Part shown: one piece after another, positions 4,379-7,261 of the stretch
How the letters are laid out: each line of letters opens with the position of its first letter
How positions within the stretch are numbered: the first letter of the stretch is position 1
Origin: Flavobacteriaceae bacterium
GTDB taxonomy: Bacteria; Bacteroidota; Bacteroidia; Flavobacteriales; Flavobacteriaceae
Assembly (NCBI GenBank): GCA_020435885.1
Contig: JAGQYU010000189.1
Span: 1-7,261 of the forward strand
Length of the DNA: 7,261 bases
Reading direction: 5' to 3'
The notes under the pieces: model-generated
Told to the model about the DNA's origin: nothing
Database searches by the model: none
The model's input: the letters and a program-made list of their open reading frames with translations, nothing else
Made by a program: the position numbers and the translations under genes

Positions 4379-5443
4379 TTAGTGTATCTTTTTTAATTTT
4401 TCAATATCCACTACTTTAATGTTTCTTCCTTCAATATCAATAAGGCCGTCTTTTTTAAGGTCAGACAGTGTTCTAATAAAGGTTTCTGTAGCTATTCCGG
4501 CAACACTGGCTAAATCACTTCTTGAGATTTTGATACCTTCATGATGTCTTTTTTGAATCTTTTCAGTGAATTGGATGATTGTATTGGCAGTTTTTTTCCT
4601 TACAGAACTATAAGCCATTTGCAGTAGCTGATCTTTTATTTCAGTAACATTATCTGAGAAAAAATCAATTAGGTTTAACGTGATGCTATGATTCTTTTCA
4701 AGAATATCTTTTAATTTAGATTTTAATACTTTATAGACTGTTGTATCATCTATTGCAACGGCTGTTTCTTGATAGCATACGTTTTGTGTAAATGATGTAA
4801 AACCAAAAAGATCATCATCTTTATAGATAGCGGTAATAAGTTCTTTTCCTTGCTCATCAATTTTTGTAGCCTTTACTACACCGCTGTATATCAGGTAAAT
4901 ATAATTTGAATTATCACCTTCGTGGTATAAAGTTTCACCTGATTTGTAGAAATATTCCTCTCCTTCATCTGTAAAATAATTTTTAAGATGATCTATGGAT
5001 TTTATTTCATCTTCCTGAGGTTGTACAGGGGCAGGTTCTACATAGCGATCTATTTTTCTTTGCTCATTTAAAATAGCTATTTTGGCTAATCTACTTTCAA
5101 TGGCGCTCAACAATTCGTTTTCTTCAAATGGTTTTGTTAGGTAATCATCGGCCCCCATATCCATACCTTTTCGTACATCTTTGTGTTCCGTTTTAGCGGA
5201 AAGGAATATGAAAGGGATGTGTTTAGTAGTGTTGTCTTTGCTTAAAACTTGCAGAACTTCATAACCATCAGCTACAGGCATCATGATATCACAAATGATT
5301 AAATCAAGTTTATTTTTTTTAGCAGCTTCAATTCCTGTTTTGCCATTTTCGGCAGTAATTACGCTGTAATTGGACAGTTCTAAAAGCTCCGCAGTGTTTT
5401 CTCTAACGGTTATATCGTCTTCTATTAAGAGTATTTTTTTCAT
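4379..5443 (-). CDS. response regulator: receiver domain fused to CRP/FNR-type DNA-binding module
   Basis: Transcription factor of 354 aa combining two normally separate designs. The receiver domain (about 3-120) has the acidic pair D9-D10, the phospho-acceptor D52 in L-I-I-C-D-I-M-M-P, S82 and K104-P-F. A linker with a proline-rich piece (P137-A-P-V-Q-P) leads to a cNMP-binding-like beta barrel (about 155-265), then a CRP-type winged helix (about 275-350). The recognition helix reads T319-E-T-F-I-R324, keeping the E-x3-R pair with which CRP and FNR contact TGA half-sites. The barrel lacks the phosphate-binding GE...R of cAMP-responsive members (here F-G-F-T-S-F-T-Q), and no FNR-like N-terminal cysteine cluster exists, so phosphorylation is the likely input. 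The ATG overlaps the kinase stop codon (ATGA, 5440-5443), indicating translational coupling. It is the best local candidate to bind the TGAT-N4-ATCA sites. Confidence 0.93.
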   Translation of the reverse strand: MKKILLIEDDITVRENTAELLELSNYSVITAENGKTGIEAAKKNKLDLIICDIMMPVADGYEVLQVLSKDNTTKHIPFIFLSAKTEHKDVRKGMDMGADDYLTKPFEENELLSAIESRLAKIAILNEQRKIDRYVEPAPVQPQEDEIKSIDHLKNYFTDEGEEYFYKSGETLYHEGDNSNYIYLIYSGVVKATKIDEQGKELITAIYKDDDLFGFTSFTQNVCYQETAVAIDDTTVYKVLKSKLKDILEKNHSITLNLIDFFSDNVTEIKDQLLQMAYSSVRKKTANTIIQFTEKIQKRHHEGIKISRSDLASVAGIATETFIRTLSDLKKDGLIDIEGRNIKVVDIEKLKKIH

Positions 5444-6684
5444 GATTCGTAAGTTAAGGGTATTTCGACAGTAAAGGTTGACCCGACATTTTCTTTACTT
5501 ACAAAGTTAATATTTCCGCCAATATTTTCTAAATGGCCTTTTACTATGTTCAATCCTATGCCTGTTCCTTGGTTATTTAAGACGTTTTCTGCTCTAAAGT
5601 ACCTGTTAAAAATATGTTTTTGATCTTTTTCAGGAATTCCCATACCTTTATCGGTAACGGAAATTTTAAGTATATCCTCAACTTGTTCTATAGACATATC
5701 AATATCTGTATTTTCAGGTGAATATTTGATAGCGTTGTGAAGCAAGTTTGTAAGTGCAAGCTCCAGTATTTTTTCATCCTGATTCATAATGTATTCATCT
5801 ACATTTTGAGGGATATTGATGCGTTGTCCGCTCTTCAAAAGCATGTTGGCATTATATACTACTTCATTTACAATTTTACTGAGATTGAAAGTTGTGAATT
5901 TATAATTAACCTTGCCGGTCTCTAAGCGTTCTAATGAGAGAAAATCATCAAGAATATTATTTAAGTAATGTACTTTACTTGTTATGGTTTTCAAATGTTT
6001 ATCTCTTTTTTCTTGTTGCTCGGTTAATGTATATTTACCTAATAACATTGAAGAAGTTAAGATGCCGCTAAGAGGTGTTTTGAACTCATGCGAAACCAAT
6101 GATAAGAACTTTGTTTTAAGCTCATTCAACTCAATTTCTTTTCTAAGAGCTTCTTTTATTTTGCTCTCGGCTTCGACTCTTTTTTTGATCTCTTCTTGAT
6201 AATTTAGATTAAGATCTTTTAGTAATGTAATGGTATTGTTTAGCTCAGCAGTTCTTTCTACAATTTTGTGCTCTAGCTCCTGATTTAGCTTTTCTATTTT
6301 CTGTTCGGCCTCTTTACGATTTGTTATATCAACAATAATGGCAAGTACATATCGCTGGCCAAAAATTTCAAAAGGATTTAATCCAACTTCAACAGGAAAT
6401 TCATTTTTTTGTTTAGTAAGCCCATATAGATCATGGCCATGCCCCATTTTTCTGCTGTCATTTTTATGTATAAAACCCTTAAAATGTTCCTTATGATTGG
6501 CATGAAATTTAGAAGGTATAAGTACAGACAAATGTTTATTAACCAGTTCACCTTCATCATAACCGAAAATACTATTTACAGATTTGTTAGCGGCAACAAT
6601 GGTTTGCTCATTATTTACAATAAGTATTCCTTCTGAAACTGCGTTGAATAGTATGTTAAATATCTCCTGATTCTGTTTAAACAT
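5440..6684 (-). CDS. soluble PAS-domain histidine kinase, FixL-like
   Basis: Cytoplasmic sensor kinase, 414 aa, no membrane segment. A PAS domain (about 8-122) is followed by a long coiled coil (about 124-190), a HisKA domain with phospho-acceptor H199 (F-L-S-L-V-S-H-E-F-K-T-P-L), and an HATPase domain with N-box N313-L-L-H-N317, G1 box D345-K-G-M-G, F-box I-F-N-R-Y-F and G2 box G-T-G-I-G-L. The PAS resembles FixL: I56-P-S-K-F-H-A-N-H64 aligns by eye with the FixL stretch holding the proximal haem histidine, with H64 in its place. The FixL distal arginine position is histidine here (H84). Many non-haem PAS domains also keep a histidine there, so haem binding is only possible. It shares an operon with the regulator, overlapping by 4 bp, and presumably phosphorylates D52. 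ATG 6682-6684 is the first suitable start. No strong promoter is visible upstream. Confidence 0.94.
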   Translation of the reverse strand: MFKQNQEIFNILFNAVSEGILIVNNEQTIVAANKSVNSIFGYDEGELVNKHLSVLIPSKFHANHKEHFKGFIHKNDSRKMGHGHDLYGLTKQKNEFPVEVGLNPFEIFGQRYVLAIIVDITNRKEAEQKIEKLNQELEHKIVERTAELNNTITLLKDLNLNYQEEIKKRVEAESKIKEALRKEIELNELKTKFLSLVSHEFKTPLSGILTSSMLLGKYTLTEQQEKRDKHLKTITSKVHYLNNILDDFLSLERLETGKVNYKFTTFNLSKIVNEVVYNANMLLKSGQRINIPQNVDEYIMNQDEKILELALTNLLHNAIKYSPENTDIDMSIEQVEDILKISVTDKGMGIPEKDQKHIFNRYFRAENVLNNQGTGIGLNIVKGHLENIGGNINFVSKENVGSTFTVEIPLTYES

Positions 6685-6759
6685 TACTAAAGTTGTTTGT
6701 CCAAATTTCCTAAAAAAAATACTGAGTTAGCAACTAAGTTTTAAAAAATATTGTATATC

Positions 6760-6802
6760 TGATCAATATCATTCATTGTCAAATCATTACAATTTAATTT
6801 TA
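6760..6802 (+). promoter_or_regulatory. CDP-alcohol gene promoter with FNR-like operator
   Basis: TGAT-CAAT-ATCA (6760-6771) lies in the 143-bp divergent gap between the kinase and CDP-alcohol genes. On the plus strand the -7-like TAATTTTA (6795-6802) begins 29.5 bp from the operator centre, matching the other promoters; the leader would be about 21 nt. Toward the kinase, only a poor CTTAGTTG (6731-6738) is found at the equivalent distance, so autoregulation of the kinase is uncertain. Confidence 0.58.
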
Positions 6803-6827
6803 AATTTCAATTTTTTGACTCCTAACT

Positions 6828-7261
6828 ATGTTAACATTCAAAAATTTTAACATTGCCGATTGGTTTTCCTTTTACCGTATTGTAGCATTTCCCTTATTAC
6901 TACTACTACTTTGGCTGGGTAATAGAGATGTTTTTGCAATTTTTTTACTGATAAGCTATTTGACCGATGCTGTTGACGGTTTTTTAGCAAGAAAGTATAA
7001 AATGACAAGTGCCAGAGGCTCTCAGCTAGACTCATTGGGAGATCAACTGACATTTATAGCAGGATTACTTGGGCTGGTATATTTTGAAAAGGATTTTATT
7101 TTTGAAAACATTCTATTGATCATTGTTGTGTTTTCTCCTTATATCATTCAAATGATCATTGCGTATGTTAAGTATAAAAAAACAACGGCATTTCACACGT
7201 ATATGGCTAAAATATCAGCCATAATGCAAAGTATATTCATCTTACATTCATTGTTTTACAG
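6828..7261 (+). CDS. CDP-alcohol phosphatidyltransferase family enzyme, 3' truncated by window edge
   Basis: Integral membrane enzyme that displaces CMP from a CDP-linked lipid or alcohol to form a phosphodiester, as in phosphatidylglycerol-phosphate, phosphatidylserine or cardiolipin synthesis. The first 144 residues are visible and the frame is open at the edge; family members are usually about 200 aa. The active-site signature D-x2-D-G-x2-A-R-x8-G-x3-D-x3-D is complete: D47, D50-G51, A54-R55, G64, D68 and D72. These four aspartates bind two metals and act in catalysis. Hydrophobic segments at about 17-31, 35-50, 74-86 and 93-113 fit the membrane helices. The N-terminal N-I-A-D-W-F-S-F-Y-R is a typical family start, supporting ATG 6828-6830. 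The exact lipid product cannot be told from this piece. It is divergent from the kinase gene and has a FNR-like operator upstream. Confidence 0.92.
   Translation, partial: MLTFKNFNIADWFSFYRIVAFPLLLLLLWLGNRDVFAIFLLISYLTDAVDGFLARKYKMTSARGSQLDSLGDQLTFIAGLLGLVYFEKDFIFENILLIIVVFSPYIIQMIIAYVKYKKTTAFHTYMAKISAIMQSIFILHSLFY

Noticed and set aside
5284..5300. TGATATCA and TGAT-N3-ATCA strings inside the regulator gene
   Set aside because: The spacer is 0 or 3 rather than 4, they lie in coding sequence for the conserved I-C-D-I-M-M-P region, and no promoter is nearby.
5737..6636. Several ORFs of 60-71 codons on both strands within the kinase gene
   Set aside because: All overlap the PAS/HisKA/HATPase coding sequence, whose motifs are intact; they are frame shadows.
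6685..6759. Operator-driven promoter for the kinase gene
   Set aside because: At the right distance from the 6760-6771 operator only a poor CTTAGTTG is present, so I assign the operator to the plus-strand gene and leave autoregulation open.
6847..7053. Minus-strand ORF of 68 codons
   Set aside because: Antisense to the CDP-alcohol phosphatidyltransferase, which carries a complete active-site signature on the plus strand.

Overview
The window looks like a chromosomal segment of a member of the Bacteroidetes, most likely a marine-type flavobacterium. The DNA is AT-rich (roughly one third GC by eye), genes lack clear Shine-Dalgarno sequences, several promoters carry the Bacteroidetes -7 element TAnnTTTG, and the proteins read as flavobacterial. 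No mobile element, CRISPR array or rRNA was seen.

Layout. The left edge holds the 5' part of a tRNA (minus) with its promoter, then a lysine-rich orphan protein (181-630, minus), a small heat-shock protein of the Hsp20 family (701-1147, minus), a DUF2267 protein (1405-1851, plus), a short ribosome hibernation factor (1929-2231, minus) and a DUF302 protein (2372-2761, minus). A 683-bp stretch without a protein gene (2762-3444) follows. It carries two tandem operators, a near-perfect promoter, several hairpins and three intrinsic terminators, and probably encodes one or more structured RNAs or a long mRNA leader. Next come a two-domain universal stress protein (3445-4284, minus), a response regulator fused to a CRP/FNR-type DNA-binding module (4379-5443, minus) and a PAS histidine kinase (5440-6684, minus). 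Kinase and regulator overlap by 4 bp (ATGA) and form an operon. At the right edge a CDP-alcohol phosphatidyltransferase gene (6828 onward, plus) runs off the window.

Main observation. An exact FNR/FixK-like palindrome, TGAT-N4-ATCA, occurs seven times, always between genes. It lies upstream of hsp20, the DUF2267 gene, the hibernation factor, the noncoding region (two copies), the universal stress gene and the CDP-alcohol gene. At every promoter the centre of the proximal copy is 29.5 or 30.5 bp from the first base of a TAnnTTTG-like -7 element. That places it near -41.5, where class II CRP/FNR activators bind. The obvious candidate to bind it is the CRP/FNR-type response regulator encoded here, driven by the adjacent FixL-like PAS kinase.

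Working model (inference). A soluble PAS kinase senses a redox, oxygen or energy cue and phosphorylates a regulator that joins FixJ-like receiver and FixK/FNR-like DNA binding in one chain. The regulator then switches on a compact dormancy or stress regulon: chaperone, ribosome hibernation, universal stress protein, membrane-lipid enzyme, two DUF proteins and a noncoding RNA. The gene content resembles the mycobacterial DosR dormancy regulon and the FNR-FnrS logic of enterobacteria, but it is built from different parts.
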